Shown piece after piece: positions 17,158 through 26,154 of a DNA stretch of 30,493 bases. The notes beneath the pieces were generated by a model. That model had not been told where the DNA came from and ran no database searches. It saw only the letters and a program-made list of their open reading frames with translations. How positions within the stretch are numbered: the first letter of the stretch is position 1; every line of letters starts with the position of its first letter. The translations under genes and the position numbers were made by a program. Source of the DNA: Bacteroidota bacterium (GTDB lineage Bacteria > Bacteroidota > Bacteroidia > Flavobacteriales > Crocinitomicaceae); contig JAKQEZ010000060.1 in NCBI GenBank assembly GCA_029558435.1, positions 1-30,493 of the forward strand, in the 5' to 3' direction.

Positions 17158-18525
17158 ATGAAATCAATTTTACTAATAGTTGTGGTTGTACTATCTGTTG
17201 TAGCACATGCACAAACTGCTGATTCAGCATTTATCCGAAGAATTTATGACAAAGCTTTAACCGAAAGTGAAGCTTATTCTAACTTGCGTTATTTGTGTAA
17301 AAATATTGGCCACCGTATTTCGGGTTCTGCTGCTGCTCAACAAGCCGTTGAATGGTCGCTTAAATTGATGGATTCTTATGGGTTTGACAATGCTTATCTT
17401 CAACCAGTGATGGTGCCTTATTGGAAAAGGGGGACCAAAGAAGAAGGTTGGTATAAAACTGGGATGGGTGAACTTCAAAAGGTTCATTTATTGGCGCTTG
17501 GAGGAAGTGTAGGCACTAACGGTACCATTGAAGCGGAAATTGTAGAGTTTAAAACACTCGAAGATTTAAAAAAAGCAACAAAAGCACAGGTTGAAAAGAA
17601 AATTGTGTTTGTCAACGAACCGATGAATTCGAAACATATCAGTACATTTAATGCCTATGGAGGTTGTGTTTCTATACGTGCGTATAGCGCAGAGGAAGCA
17701 GGTAAATTGGGTGCTTTGGCAGTGATTATTCGTTCAGTTGGAATGCCCATAGATGAACATCCACACACGGGTTCAATGTATTATGGAGAAGATGCAAAGG
17801 TGAAAATACCTGCTGCTGCAATATCCACACAAGATGCTGAGAATTTATCGGCGTTATTGCAACAACAAAAAGTGAAATTTGTGCTCCGTATGGATTGTGA
17901 ATACGTGGGGATGGTGCAATCGTTTAATGTGATTGCGGAAATGAAAGGAACAGTACATCCGAATAAAATCATTACTGTTGGTGGACATATGGATTCTTGG
18001 GATACAGGCGAAGGAGCACACGATGATGGTGCAGGATTAATGCATAGTTTAGAAGCATTACGCATTCTTAAAAACTTAAATTATAAACCTAAAAATACTT
18101 TGCGTGTTGTTTTCTTTATGAACGAAGAAAATGGAAATTATGGAGGAGAAATGTATGCTAAAAAAGCAAAAGAAAGTGGCGAAGAACACATTGCGGCTAT
18201 CGAAAGTGATGCGGGTGGGTTTGTGCCTAGAGGATTTCATTTGGACGGCAATTCGCAACAATTGGCTTTTTTGCAAAGTTTAGCTCCAGTTTTAAAACCA
18301 TACGATTTGCATGTGTTTGAAAAAGGATATGGTGGTGTTGATATTGGTCCACTCAAACGTCAATTTGATTCCATCCCATTATTTGGTTTTATTCCCGATT
18401 CACAACGCTATTTTGATGTACATCATTCACCCAATGATGTTTTTGAAACGGTTAACAAACGCGAATTGGAATTAGGTTGTGCAGCCATTGCGTCGTTGCT
18501 CTATTTGATTGATGCTAACTTTTGA
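17158..18525 (+). CDS. Secreted M28-family zinc aminopeptidase/carboxypeptidase Q-like
   Basis: A 455-residue exported metallopeptidase of family M28. A signal peptide (KSILLIVVVVLSVVAHA, cleaved before QTADS) begins at the ATG at 17158; the TTG at 17152 would add two residues. A PA-like insert (about residues 110-245) carries VSIRAYSAEEAGKLGALAVI. The di-zinc centre is complete: His277 (GGHMDSWD), Asp289 (HDDGAG), the Glu323-Glu324 pair (MNEENG), Asp351 (ESDAGG) and His423 (HHSPND). The arrangement is closest to plasma glutamate carboxypeptidase/carboxypeptidase Q. It would trim peptides in the periplasm or outside the cell. No T9SS C-terminal sorting domain is present. It starts 12 bases after the rhomboid gene and is probably co-transcribed. 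Confidence 0.9.
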   Translation: MKSILLIVVVVLSVVAHAQTADSAFIRRIYDKALTESEAYSNLRYLCKNIGHRISGSAAAQQAVEWSLKLMDSYGFDNAYLQPVMVPYWKRGTKEEGWYKTGMGELQKVHLLALGGSVGTNGTIEAEIVEFKTLEDLKKATKAQVEKKIVFVNEPMNSKHISTFNAYGGCVSIRAYSAEEAGKLGALAVIIRSVGMPIDEHPHTGSMYYGEDAKVKIPAAAISTQDAENLSALLQQQKVKFVLRMDCEYVGMVQSFNVIAEMKGTVHPNKIITVGGHMDSWDTGEGAHDDGAGLMHSLEALRILKNLNYKPKNTLRVVFFMNEENGNYGGEMYAKKAKESGEEHIAAIESDAGGFVPRGFHLDGNSQQLAFLQSLAPVLKPYDLHVFEKGYGGVDIGPLKRQFDSIPLFGFIPDSQRYFDVHHSPNDVFETVNKRELELGCAAIASLLYLIDANF

Positions 18526-18595
18526 TTTTTAGTAGTTTGCACAACTATTTTCTTTTTGGAACAATAATTGCCTTGCACTTTTCAAACAATGCAAA

Positions 18596-19237
18596 ATGAA
18601 AATTAGTTTAAACAAAGTAATGCCCATTCCCTTAGCGTCCATCAATCATGGGGCAAATAGTATTTGGGGGAATGAAGTGGAGTTGTTGCCTGGGAAAAAA
18701 ATCATGCTTAATGCCGCAAGTGGAAAGGGGAAATCTACTTTTACATATACAACAACAGGTTTGCGAAATGATTATTCGGGTGCGATTCTTTACGATGATA
18801 GAGATGTAAAAACCTTTTCTGTGGAGGAGTGGACAACGATTCGCCAAACAAAAATTTCTACGGTTTTTCAAGATTTACAGTTGTTTCCAACCTTAACGGT
18901 CAAAGAAAATTTATTGCTCAAAAATAAGTTGACCTCTGTTTTTTCTGAAAGTGAATTGAAAGAAAAATTGGATCAATTAGGAATTGCCGATAAATGGGAG
19001 CAACGATGTGGTTTGTTGTCCATGGGCCAGCAACAGCGTGTAGCCATTATTCGTGCATTGGCGCAACCTTTTGAATGGTTGATTATGGACGAACCTTTTT
19101 CTCATTTAGACGAAGCCAATACACAATTGTGTTTAGCGATGATTAACAAACGTGCAGATGAACTAAATGCAGGTTTTGTTTTGACGTCTTTAGGAGATGA
19201 TCACGCATTTCAATACGATTACACATTAAATCTTTGA
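18596..19237 (+). CDS. ABC transporter ATP-binding protein, divergent
   Basis: A 213-residue ATPase of the LolD/MacB/FtsE-like kind, coupled to the FtsX-type permease that follows after 3 bases. Visible motifs are Walker A at residues 40-48 (AASGKGKST, where the first Gly of GxxGxGKS/T is Ala), Q-loop Gln92 in STVFQDLQLFPTLTVKENL, signature LSMGQQQRVA (141-150), Walker B WLIMDE with Glu166, and D-loop SHLD. The H-loop, normally VTHD, reads LTSLGDD at about 196-202, so the switch histidine is not in place. The N-terminal strand region is also atypical. It is probably an exporter or lipoprotein/lipid-extraction type unit; the substrate is unknown. Confidence 0.88.
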   Translation: MKISLNKVMPIPLASINHGANSIWGNEVELLPGKKIMLNAASGKGKSTFTYTTTGLRNDYSGAILYDDRDVKTFSVEEWTTIRQTKISTVFQDLQLFPTLTVKENLLLKNKLTSVFSESELKEKLDQLGIADKWEQRCGLLSMGQQQRVAIIRALAQPFEWLIMDEPFSHLDEANTQLCLAMINKRADELNAGFVLTSLGDDHAFQYDYTLNL

Positions 19238-19240
19238 GCC

Positions 19241-20422
19241 ATGTTACGCCAGTTATTATTTAGAAATCAAGATAAAAAACAATTGATTATTGCCATTGTT
19301 GGTTCGTTTTTGGGCATTACGTTTTTGATAACGTCTATCCATTATTTGATTAAAGTCAATGAATTTGGCAAGGGAACAGAAATTTTGGGACCCAACACGT
19401 TAATTGTTCAGAAAAAAGTGAATGCAGGAGCCATCATGGGATTGGCAAAAACCGATTTTTCAGATTCAGAAATTGAAAAAATGAAAAAAGAGCGTTTTAT
19501 TTCGGATGTAAAACCGGTGATATCGAACAATTTCGATGTGTCGTTTCAGACCGATGATCCGCATGTTCCCTATTTTCGTTCGGATGTTTTTATTCAAACT
19601 GTTGACCCACAATTTTTGGATGTAAAATCGGACAAATGGAAGTGGAAAGAAGGCGATACCGTTGTTCCAATTATTTTACCGCGTGATTTTATAGTGATGC
19701 TCAACACGTTTATGAGCGCTAGTGGAATTCCGCAAGTATCTGACGAATTGGCAAAAGAAATCCGTTTTAAATTTACCATCAAAAACGAGGAGAGAAAAGA
19801 ATTTATTGCTGCAAAAAATATTGGGTTTACCAATGAAGTAGCCTCTATTTTGGTGCCTCAATCGTTTATGGAATATGGTAACAAGAACTTTGCATTAGGA
19901 GCTGACAAGAAAATCACTCAGATAATGATTGCTGGAAAAGAAAGTGAGTTTGGCTTGGTGGAAGAATATTTGGTAAAACACGGATTGGAGTCTAAAAACT
20001 CACAAATGGTGGTAGGAAAATTGAAAAGTATTGTCAGCACGTTGATTGTCGTTATTTTAGGTATTTCTATAATTGCGGTGTTTGTGTCTTGTTTAGTATT
20101 GATTCAATATTTGCAGTTGTTGATGTCTAAAAATGCATACGAGGTTCGCACGTTGATACGTATTGGATATCCGCCACATTCCATTGTGAAAACGTTTTTC
20201 GTTTACTTTTTAAAGATTTTTGGTGTTATCACCTTGAGTGGATTTGCTGTATTTTTTGTCTTTAAATTTTTCTTAGATAACATTTTGATTGCAGGTGGAT
20301 TAGCCATCAGTTCAACGGTAAGTTTATACAGCATTATAGCACTTGTTGTGGCTTATTGTATATTTGCTTGGGCGAGTTATTCAACTGCAAAACGTGGAGT
20401 AATGAAAGAACATTCGGCTTAA
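19241..20422 (+). CDS. FtsX-like ABC transporter permease
   Basis: A 393-residue permease with the MacB/LolC/FtsX topology. There is one N-terminal membrane helix (about residues 14-37, LIIAIVGSFLGITFLITSIH), a large periplasmic domain (about 40-260), and three C-terminal helices (about 265-292, 315-345 and 358-382). The conserved coupling segment after the second helix reads LMSKNAYEVRTLIRIGYPPH, a typical FtsX-family intracellular loop that contacts the ATPase. It has four helices rather than the eight of a fused exporter, so it probably works as a homodimer with the preceding ATPase. No periplasmic adaptor (MacA-like) or TolC-like gene is adjacent. Its stop overlaps that of the convergent hydroxylase gene. 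Confidence 0.88.
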   Translation: MLRQLLFRNQDKKQLIIAIVGSFLGITFLITSIHYLIKVNEFGKGTEILGPNTLIVQKKVNAGAIMGLAKTDFSDSEIEKMKKERFISDVKPVISNNFDVSFQTDDPHVPYFRSDVFIQTVDPQFLDVKSDKWKWKEGDTVVPIILPRDFIVMLNTFMSASGIPQVSDELAKEIRFKFTIKNEERKEFIAAKNIGFTNEVASILVPQSFMEYGNKNFALGADKKITQIMIAGKESEFGLVEEYLVKHGLESKNSQMVVGKLKSIVSTLIVVILGISIIAVFVSCLVLIQYLQLLMSKNAYEVRTLIRIGYPPHSIVKTFFVYFLKIFGVITLSGFAVFFVFKFFLDNILIAGGLAISSTVSLYSIIALVVAYCIFAWASYSTAKRGVMKEHSA

Positions 20423-21090
20423 TGTTGTTCTTTTGATTTGCGCTTCATTTCCACTTCAACAGTTCGGCGGTTGTTTTCTGGCATGGTTCTAAAAACAATG
20501 TCCCAAAGAGGAGAAGTAACTCCAAAAGCACGGTCGTGTTGTTGAAAATGGTGGATGTTGTGAAATTTCCACCAGAAGTTAAACCGTTTTGGAGGCGCAA
20601 CTTTATGGACGGTGTAATGAACGGTCATGTAGGCACAATAGCCCATCATAAATCCTGGAGCAAACAAAAATGCATAGGAACCCATAACTAGATAAAATGC
20701 ACTAAAAAAAATAGTAGCAATAATAAGTGATGGAATCCAAGGCAAAACTAAGCGAGTACCATCATTGGGATATTCGTGGTGAATGCCATGAAACAAATAC
20801 TGAATTCCTGAATCAAACGTAGCGTCTTCAATTTTGTGGTATAAAAAACGGTGAAGCAAATATTCTGCAAGCGACCACGATAGAAACCCCATCAAAAACA
20901 ATCCTACAATTAGTTTAACTGAATAGGACGCTTGTGTAGTGATGTAATGCCGTATCATAAAAAATGAAATAGTTGCATACATCATGTCAATTACGATGGG
21001 ATGCGTTTTGGTAAGGAATTCTAAAAACTTGTTTTTAAAAAGTTTTGGTGAAGAAGTATTAGGATAAACTGTTACTTTAAACTTTTCCAT
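20419..21090 (-). CDS. Fatty acid hydroxylase/sterol desaturase family protein (FA2H-like)
   Basis: A 223-residue integral-membrane di-iron oxygenase of the fatty acid hydroxylase superfamily. The full histidine-box set is visible: His80-x4-His85 (EYLLHRFLYH), His101-xx-His104-His105 (HGIHHEYPND), His158-xxx-His162 (HYTVHK) and His177-xx-His180-His181-xxx-His185 (HNIHHFQQHD). The HGIHHEYPND pattern and downstream FGVTSPLWDIVF are closest to fatty acid 2-hydroxylases. Four to five hydrophobic segments lie between the boxes. It probably hydroxylates acyl chains of membrane lipids, such as the ornithine, sulfono- or sphingolipids made by many Bacteroidota; the substrate is inferred. It lacks an N-terminal cytochrome b5 domain. 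It lies downstream of dnaK, separated by a terminator. Confidence 0.88.
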   Translation of the reverse strand: MEKFKVTVYPNTSSPKLFKNKFLEFLTKTHPIVIDMMYATISFFMIRHYITTQASYSVKLIVGLFLMGFLSWSLAEYLLHRFLYHKIEDATFDSGIQYLFHGIHHEYPNDGTRLVLPWIPSLIIATIFFSAFYLVMGSYAFLFAPGFMMGYCAYMTVHYTVHKVAPPKRFNFWWKFHNIHHFQQHDRAFGVTSPLWDIVFRTMPENNRRTVEVEMKRKSKEQH

Positions 21091-21140
21091 ATTTTGTGTA
21101 ATTGTAGTTGCTCAAAATTATTCAAAAAAAGTTTCAAACA

Positions 21141-21171
21141 AAAAAAAGAGGCTACAAAATTTGCAGCCTCT
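21141..21171 (-). terminator. Rho-independent terminator of dnaK
   Basis: Read on the - strand: a 7-bp perfect stem (AGAGGCT with AGCCTCT) extended inward by a wobble and further A/T pairs, then an uninterrupted run of seven T. It begins 19 bases after the dnaK stop. Confidence 0.9.
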
Positions 21172-21189
21172 CCCAATGAATTGTTATTC

Positions 21190-23085
21190 TTATTTTTTGT
21201 CGTCCACTTCTTCGAAGTCAACATCAGTAACTTCGTCGTTTGGATTGGTGCTACCTTGATTTGCATCAGCGCCACCTTGAGCATTTGCAGCGTTGTACAT
21301 GTCTTGTGAAGCTGCTTGGAAAACGTTGTTTAATTTTTCCATTGCAGGTTCCAAGTTAGCCACGTTTTTCGCTTCAAACTCTTTTTTCAATTCAGCCAAC
21401 GCATCTTCAATCGGTTGTTTTTTATCCGCTGGGATTTTATCACCGTATTCTTTCAATTGACGTTCTGTTTGGAAAATCAATGAATCTGCTTTGTTGATTG
21501 TTTCAGCTTCTTTAGCTCTTGCTTTATCAGCTTCTGCGTGTGCTTCTGCATCTGCTTTCATTTTTGCAATTTCTTCATCAGATAAACCGGATGATGATTC
21601 AATTTTGATGGATTGTTGTTTACCCGTTCCTTTATCTTTTGCAGAAATATTCATAATTCCGTTAGCATCAATGTCAAAAGTTACTTCAATTTGAGGAACT
21701 CCTCTTGGTGCTGGTGGAATATCTGACAATTGGAAACGACCCAATGTTTTGTTATCAGCAGCCATTGAACGTTCACCTTGCAATACATGGATGTCAACAG
21801 ATGGTTGGTTATCAGATGCTGTAGAGAAAGTTTCTGATTTTTTAGTTGGAATGGTTGTGTTTGCCTCAATTAATTTAGTGAAAACACCACCCATTGTTTC
21901 AATTCCAAGTGACAATGGAATAACGTCTAATAACAATACATCTTTTACTTCTCCTGTCAATACACCACCTTGAATAGCAGCTCCAAGAGCAACAACTTCG
22001 TCTGGATTTACACCTTTTGAAGGAGCTTTTCCGAAGAAACGTTCAACTGCATCTTGAATTACTGGGATACGTGTAGAACCACCTACCAAGATTACTTCGT
22101 TGATGTCGCTTGTTGACAATCCTGCGTTTTGAAGAGCAGAACGACAAGGAGCGATTGTTCTTTCAACGATATCAGAAATTAATTGTTCAAATTTAGCACG
22201 TTGTAAAGTTCTTACCAAGTGTTTTGGAATACCATTTACAGGCATGATGTATGGCAAGTTGATTTCTGTTGAAGTTGTTGAAGACAATTCAATTTTTGCT
22301 TTTTCAGCAGCTTCTTTCAAACGTTGAAGAGCCATTGGATCTTGACGTAAATCAACACCTTCTTCTGCTTTAAATTCTTCTGCCAACCAGTCGATGATTT
22401 TTTTGTCCACATCGTCACCACCTAAGTGTGTGTCACCATCAGTTGCCAACACTTCAAATACACCGTCGCCTAATTCCAAGATAGAAACGTCGTGCGTACC
22501 TCCACCAAAGTCAAATACTACAATTTTTTGGTCCGTATTCTTTTTATCCAAGCCATACGCCAAAGCAGCTGCAGTTGGTTCGTTGATGATACGTTTAACG
22601 GTTAAACCTGCAATTTCACCAGCTTCTTTTGTAGCTTGACGTTGCGAGTCGTTAAAATATGCTGGTACTGTAATAACAGCTTCGGTTACTTCAGTTCCTA
22701 AATAATCTTCAGCTGTTTTTTTCATTTTTTGAAGAATCATTGCAGAAATTTCTTGTGCAGTGTACATTCTTCCGTCGATATCCACGCGTGGTGTGTTGTT
22801 ATCGCCTTTCACAACTTTGTATGACATGTGGCTAATTTCTTTTTGAGCCTCGTCAAAGTTGATCCCCATAAAACGTTTAATAGAGTAAATGGTTTTTGTA
22901 GGGTTAGTAATCGCTTGTCTTTTTGCAGGATCACCAACTTTACGCTCGCCACCTTCTACAAACCCAATAACTGATGGAGTTGTTCTTTTTCCTTCTGAGT
23001 TAGTAATAACAACCGGCTCATTTCCTTCCATTACGGCAACACATGAGTTGGTTGTTCCTAAATCGATTCCTATTATTTTTCCCAT
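21190..23085 (-). CDS. dnaK: Molecular chaperone DnaK (Hsp70)
   Basis: A 631-residue Hsp70 chaperone, which binds unfolded peptides in an ATP cycle with DnaJ and GrpE. The nucleotide-binding domain (about residues 1-385) has the phosphate loop [15 protein letters not shown] at the very start, [28 protein letters not shown] and [11 protein letters not shown]. The interdomain linker [14 protein letters not shown] is intact, and the acidic C-terminus [11 protein letters not shown] carries the EEVD-type tail. I start at the ATG at 23085, which gives the canonical [10 protein letters not shown]; the ORF can be extended six codons upstream but without support. No dnaJ or grpE is adjacent, so the gene is transcribed alone, ending at its own terminator. 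Confidence 0.98.
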   Translation of the reverse strand: MGKIIGIDLGTTNSCVAVMEGNEPVVITNSEGKRTTPSVIGFVEGGERKVGDPAKRQAITNPTKTIYSIKRFMGINFDEAQKEISHMSYKVVKGDNNTPRVDIDGRMYTAQEISAMILQKMKKTAEDYLGTEVTEAVITVPAYFNDSQRQATKEAGEIAGLTVKRIINEPTAAALAYGLDKKNTDQKIVVFDFGGGTHDVSILELGDGVFEVLATDGDTHLGGDDVDKKIIDWLAEEFKAEEGVDLRQDPMALQRLKEAAEKAKIELSSTTSTEINLPYIMPVNGIPKHLVRTLQRAKFEQLISDIVERTIAPCRSALQNAGLSTSDINEVILVGGSTRIPVIQDAVERFFGKAPSKGVNPDEVVALGAAIQGGVLTGEVKDVLLLDVIPLSLGIETMGGVFTKLIEANTTIPTKKSETFSTASDNQPSVDIHVLQGERSMAADNKTLGRFQLSDIPPAPRGVPQIEVTFDIDANGIMNISAKDKGTGKQQSIKIESSSGLSDEEIAKMKADAEAHAEADKARAKEAETINKADSLIFQTERQLKEYGDKIPADKKQPIEDALAELKKEFEAKNVANLEPAMEKLNNVFQAASQDMYNAANAQGGADANQGSTNPNDEVTDVDFEEVDDKK

Positions 23086-23123
23086 AGCTGTATTAATTTT
23101 CAATTTTAATTTCCCTTTCTAAG

Positions 23124-23139
23124 TCAATCTTTGTGCCAA
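23124..23139 (-). promoter_or_regulatory. Sigma54-like -24/-12 element upstream of dnaK
   Basis: On the - strand this reads TTGGCAC, AAAGA, TTGA. The -24 half (TGGCAC) is perfect, the spacing to the -12 half is correct, and the -12 half is TTGA where TTGC is the consensus. Transcription from it would start near 23112, leaving a leader of about 27 bases. No exact TAnnTTTG box occurs on this strand in the 222-base gap, so this is the best candidate promoter, but it has one mismatch at a key position. Confidence 0.4.
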
Positions 23140-23307
23140 CTGATTTTTGCTTGTTTTTTGTGTCATTTTTACTTTTTTTAGTTTCTCAATGATTGTTTTT
23201 GGTGACGAATTGGCAGAGTTACTGACAAAAAAGAGGAAATATTTTTCAAAACCGTCAGATATTTTGGAAATCTATTACATTTACGTTATAAAATTTATTG
23301 AAAACAG

Positions 23308-23853
23308 ATGAGAATTACGTTTAATGCACCTTTTATTTTAGGATTTTCTATTCTTGCAAGTTTTGTGTTGGTTTTAAGCTATAGTGTTGGAGGTCATTTG
23401 AATATTTTGACTTTGAACGGACAATTTGATTTTCAAAATTGGCAAGCGTATTTGGGGTTATTATTATATCCACTAAGTCATTCGGGGATAGATCATTTGG
23501 TTTCAAATTTTAGTGTGATTTTGCTTATTGGGCCAATATTAGAAAAACAATTGGGTTGGCAAAAATTATTGTTGATTAGTGTGGTAACGACCATTGCAAT
23601 AGGTGTTGTGCATGTTGTTTTTTCAGATAGCGGATTGATTGGTGCAAGTGGTTTGGTGTTTCTATACATTGTTTTGGTGAGTTTATCCAATTCCAACGAT
23701 AAAGAAATTCCTCTAACCTTTATTTTAGTGGTGATATTATTTCTTGGTCAAGAAGTTTTGGCGAGTTTTAATATTGACAATATTTCGCACTTAGCACACA
23801 TTGGTGGTGGTGTGATGGCTATTTTGTTCAAATACGTTTTTAGAAACGTGTAG
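23308..23853 (+). CDS. Rhomboid-family intramembrane serine protease
   Basis: A 181-residue minimal rhomboid protease with six membrane helices and nearly no soluble part. The active site is complete: His63 and Asn67 (HSGIDHLVSNF), the serine motif GASG with Ser114, and the catalytic His164 in HLAHIGGGVM on the last helix. It should cleave single-pass membrane proteins within the bilayer; substrates are not predictable from sequence. It is divergent from dnaK across 222 bases and its stop nearly touches the stop of the convergent glycosylphosphotransferase gene. It is not a close copy of the larger rhomboid-TPR protein elsewhere in this window; the two share only family motifs. Confidence 0.9.
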   Translation: MRITFNAPFILGFSILASFVLVLSYSVGGHLNILTLNGQFDFQNWQAYLGLLLYPLSHSGIDHLVSNFSVILLIGPILEKQLGWQKLLLISVVTTIAIGVVHVVFSDSGLIGASGLVFLYIVLVSLSNSNDKEIPLTFILVVILFLGQEVLASFNIDNISHLAHIGGGVMAILFKYVFRNV

Positions 23854-23854
23854 T

Positions 23855-25258
23855 TTATTTTCCTTTGGCTTTGATGATGGTGCCAATGGTATAAAGCATG
23901 ATTTTAAAATCCAAGGCCAAAGTTCGGTTTTTCATGTACAACAAGTCATATTTCATGCGTTGCAACATTTGGTCAACCGTTTCTGCATAGCCATATTTTA
24001 CTTGTCCCCATGAGGTAATTCCCGGGCGAACTTTGGTGAGTTGCAAAAATTGAGGGTCTGTTTCTACAATTTTATCGATGAAGAATTGACGTTCTGGTCG
24101 CGGTCCAACCAACGACATATCTCCGATTAGAACATTAAAAAACTGTGGAAATTCATCCAATCGTAATTTACGCATTATTTTCCCAATTGGAGTTATTCTT
24201 TTATCGGTAGAAGACGATAATTGTGGACCAGCTTTTTCTGCATCAACATACATCGTTCTGAACTTAATAATTTTAAAAGGCACACCGTTTCTGCCAATTC
24301 TTTCTTGAAAAAACAAAACAGGTCCTGGCGATGATAGTTTTACCAAAATAGCTGTTACTATATAAAAAGGGATGAGGATTATTATAGCAATTAATGATGC
24401 CGCAATATCTATAAATCGTTTAAAAACACGTTGCCACACTGGCATCACATCAGCATTCACTTCTATTAAAAGAGCTCCATATATATTGGTCATTTTAACA
24501 GAGCCAGAAAGAATGTCGAACATGTCAGATAAAACATTGATTTTTAAATCACTACCTCCCATTCGGGCAACCAATGTGTGTATTTTATCATGTTCTTTGT
24601 TTTCCAATGCAATGACCACTTCTTCGATATTGTGTTTGCGAATAATGGTTTCGAGTTTATCATCAGCTTTTCCAAAATAGGGGAGAGTACCTTCTAATAA
24701 TTTATCGGTTCCGTTTAGGTTCACAAAACCAACAAGCACTTGTCCGCTACTTTTTTTCATGTGATTGAGCTCGTTGACAATTTCCACCGCTTTTTCATTT
24801 CCTCCAATAATTAGCGTGCGAAATCCATTTTTACGGGCATGAATGCTCTTAACCAAAATACTAGCAAAGATGGTTCGAGCAATTAAGAAATAAATAAAAT
24901 GGATGCTAAACAACCATAAAATAGATTGATAAAAGAGTGTGTGATCATCTACTTCATCATCAATAAGAGTGAAGAAAAATAAGACAATTGTACCGACGAT
25001 GGAACCAAAAAATGTGAGGCTTAACACTTTCATTCTGTGCAATCTCCTAGCGTCTAAATAGGTTCCTTGTAGTGCAAAAATGGCAATCCAAAAAAGAGGA
25101 ATAATAAACAAGCCAGGATAATAGGCTGAGCCAATAGAAAACTCGCTATGTTCAATGTAAACTTTACGGACATAATAAAAAGAAGCCCAAGCTGCAATTG
25201 CTACAAGCCAGTCAATAATCAAAAGTAGCGCGCCTAATTTTTTCTTTGAAAACATCAT
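23855..25258 (-). CDS. Polyprenyl glycosylphosphotransferase (exopolysaccharide initiating enzyme)
   Basis: A 467-residue inner-membrane enzyme of the WbaP/WcaJ class. It transfers a hexose-1-phosphate from a UDP-sugar to undecaprenyl phosphate and so starts a surface polysaccharide repeat unit. Four N-terminal membrane helices occupy about residues 8-140, then a Rossmann-like CoA-binding domain (GFRTLIIGGNEKAVEIVNEL, about 147-270). A further membrane helix (about 283-310) follows, then the catalytic domain with SSPGPVLFFQERIGRNG, FKIIKFRTM, LRLDEFPQFFNVLIGDMSL and VGPRPE. All conserved acidic and arginine positions of that domain look intact. The start ATG overlaps the stop of the lipoprotein gene; a second ATG three bases later is equivalent. 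It is the last gene of a three-gene operon; no glycosyltransferases are nearby. Confidence 0.93.
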   Translation of the reverse strand: MMFSKKKLGALLLIIDWLVAIAAWASFYYVRKVYIEHSEFSIGSAYYPGLFIIPLFWIAIFALQGTYLDARRLHRMKVLSLTFFGSIVGTIVLFFFTLIDDEVDDHTLFYQSILWLFSIHFIYFLIARTIFASILVKSIHARKNGFRTLIIGGNEKAVEIVNELNHMKKSSGQVLVGFVNLNGTDKLLEGTLPYFGKADDKLETIIRKHNIEEVVIALENKEHDKIHTLVARMGGSDLKINVLSDMFDILSGSVKMTNIYGALLIEVNADVMPVWQRVFKRFIDIAASLIAIIILIPFYIVTAILVKLSSPGPVLFFQERIGRNGVPFKIIKFRTMYVDAEKAGPQLSSSTDKRITPIGKIMRKLRLDEFPQFFNVLIGDMSLVGPRPERQFFIDKIVETDPQFLQLTKVRPGITSWGQVKYGYAETVDQMLQRMKYDLLYMKNRTLALDFKIMLYTIGTIIKAKGK

Positions 25259-26103
25259 CGATAGACTACTTTTATATTGTCTAGTAAAACAGTTGCATTT
25301 GTTTGACCTTCTGGCAGGGTAAATGTGAATCCAAACCAGAAATAGCTACCACCCGAAGCTGTAATAAGTTCACTCAATTCAATGTAGATTTTTTTCCAAT
25401 CTTTATTAATGTTTGAAATTTTAATATTGTTTTGTTCTTTAATGGTTCCAGCAGTATTGCCATAGATAAAAGTTGTAATGAATGGTTGGTCGTTTTTGCA
25501 TTCAATTTCCAAGAAAACTTGTGAGCCAATAGGGAATGTAAAAGGTTCATTGTCACCAGCTTTACTCATATATGCCGACCAATAATTAGCGGAAGAATTA
25601 AGAAAAACACGTCCATAGTTATTGTTACCATCGCTTTCAATTAAAAGGTTGGTAGTTGTATTTGTGCCTGGAGTAAATTTTGTTGCCCCACCTTGAAAAT
25701 CTTCAACAGTAAAACTTGTTCCATCCAAATAATTGGTAACAGGGTTGATTGTTATTGTATCGTTTTGAACCAAAGTTACTACTTCTTCATGTGCTCTAGT
25801 GAATGGATAATTTTTCTTTGTTGCTGAAATACCGTTGTTTAAGATAGTTGGATATACGCGTATTGATGCGCTTCCGGTGATGTTTACTGGAATTTTGCAA
25901 GGCAATTCAAATATTCCAATGAATTTATCATTAATATAGACCCAACCGTTTGAGAAATTATTGAGCGTTAGTTCACCTTCAGAAATATTGGGGTTAGCAA
26001 CTACAGAAAAAGAGTCGATTTTTATCCATGAAGGATTGGGGATGTTTTTGTAACAACCTCCTAATAATATCGATAGGGTGAAAAGTAAAAATATATTTTT
26101 CAT
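25255..26103 (-). CDS. Lipoprotein with PEGA-like and jelly-roll-like domains, function unknown
   Basis: I do not recognise a named family for this 282-residue protein. It is a predicted lipoprotein: KNIFLLFTLSILLGG then Cys17. Residues about 30-115 resemble a PEGA-type domain (GELTLNNFSNGWVYINDKFI, GIFELPCKIPVNITGSASIR). Residues about 125-282 are beta-rich, with alternating aromatic and polar residues (FTVEDFQGGATKF, YGRVFLNSSANYWSAYMSKA, SYFWFGFTFTLPEG, ending VLLDNIKVVYR). This is the look of a carbohydrate-binding jelly-roll. It sits between an NAD-dependent sugar oxidoreductase gene and the glycosylphosphotransferase gene, overlapping the latter by four bases. A role in polysaccharide assembly or surface attachment is plausible but inferred. 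Confidence 0.75.
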   Translation of the reverse strand: MKNIFLLFTLSILLGGCYKNIPNPSWIKIDSFSVVANPNISEGELTLNNFSNGWVYINDKFIGIFELPCKIPVNITGSASIRVYPTILNNGISATKKNYPFTRAHEEVVTLVQNDTITINPVTNYLDGTSFTVEDFQGGATKFTPGTNTTTNLLIESDGNNNYGRVFLNSSANYWSAYMSKAGDNEPFTFPIGSQVFLEIECKNDQPFITTFIYGNTAGTIKEQNNIKISNINKDWKKIYIELSELITASGGSYFWFGFTFTLPEGQTNATVLLDNIKVVYR

Positions 26104-26154
26104 AGTTTACACAAATAACGCTAGAAAACTCCTTTTATTGTAACGGTTTTTTAA

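Noticed and set aside
21491..21694. Ala/Ser-rich + strand ORF opposite dnaK, resembling a signal peptide
   Set aside because: The hydrophobic stretch is the complement of the Ala/Glu/Lys-rich C-terminal helices of DnaK.
24372..24680. 102-codon + strand ORF opposite the glycosylphosphotransferase
   Set aside because: Antisense to conserved coding sequence, no domain, no promoter or start context.
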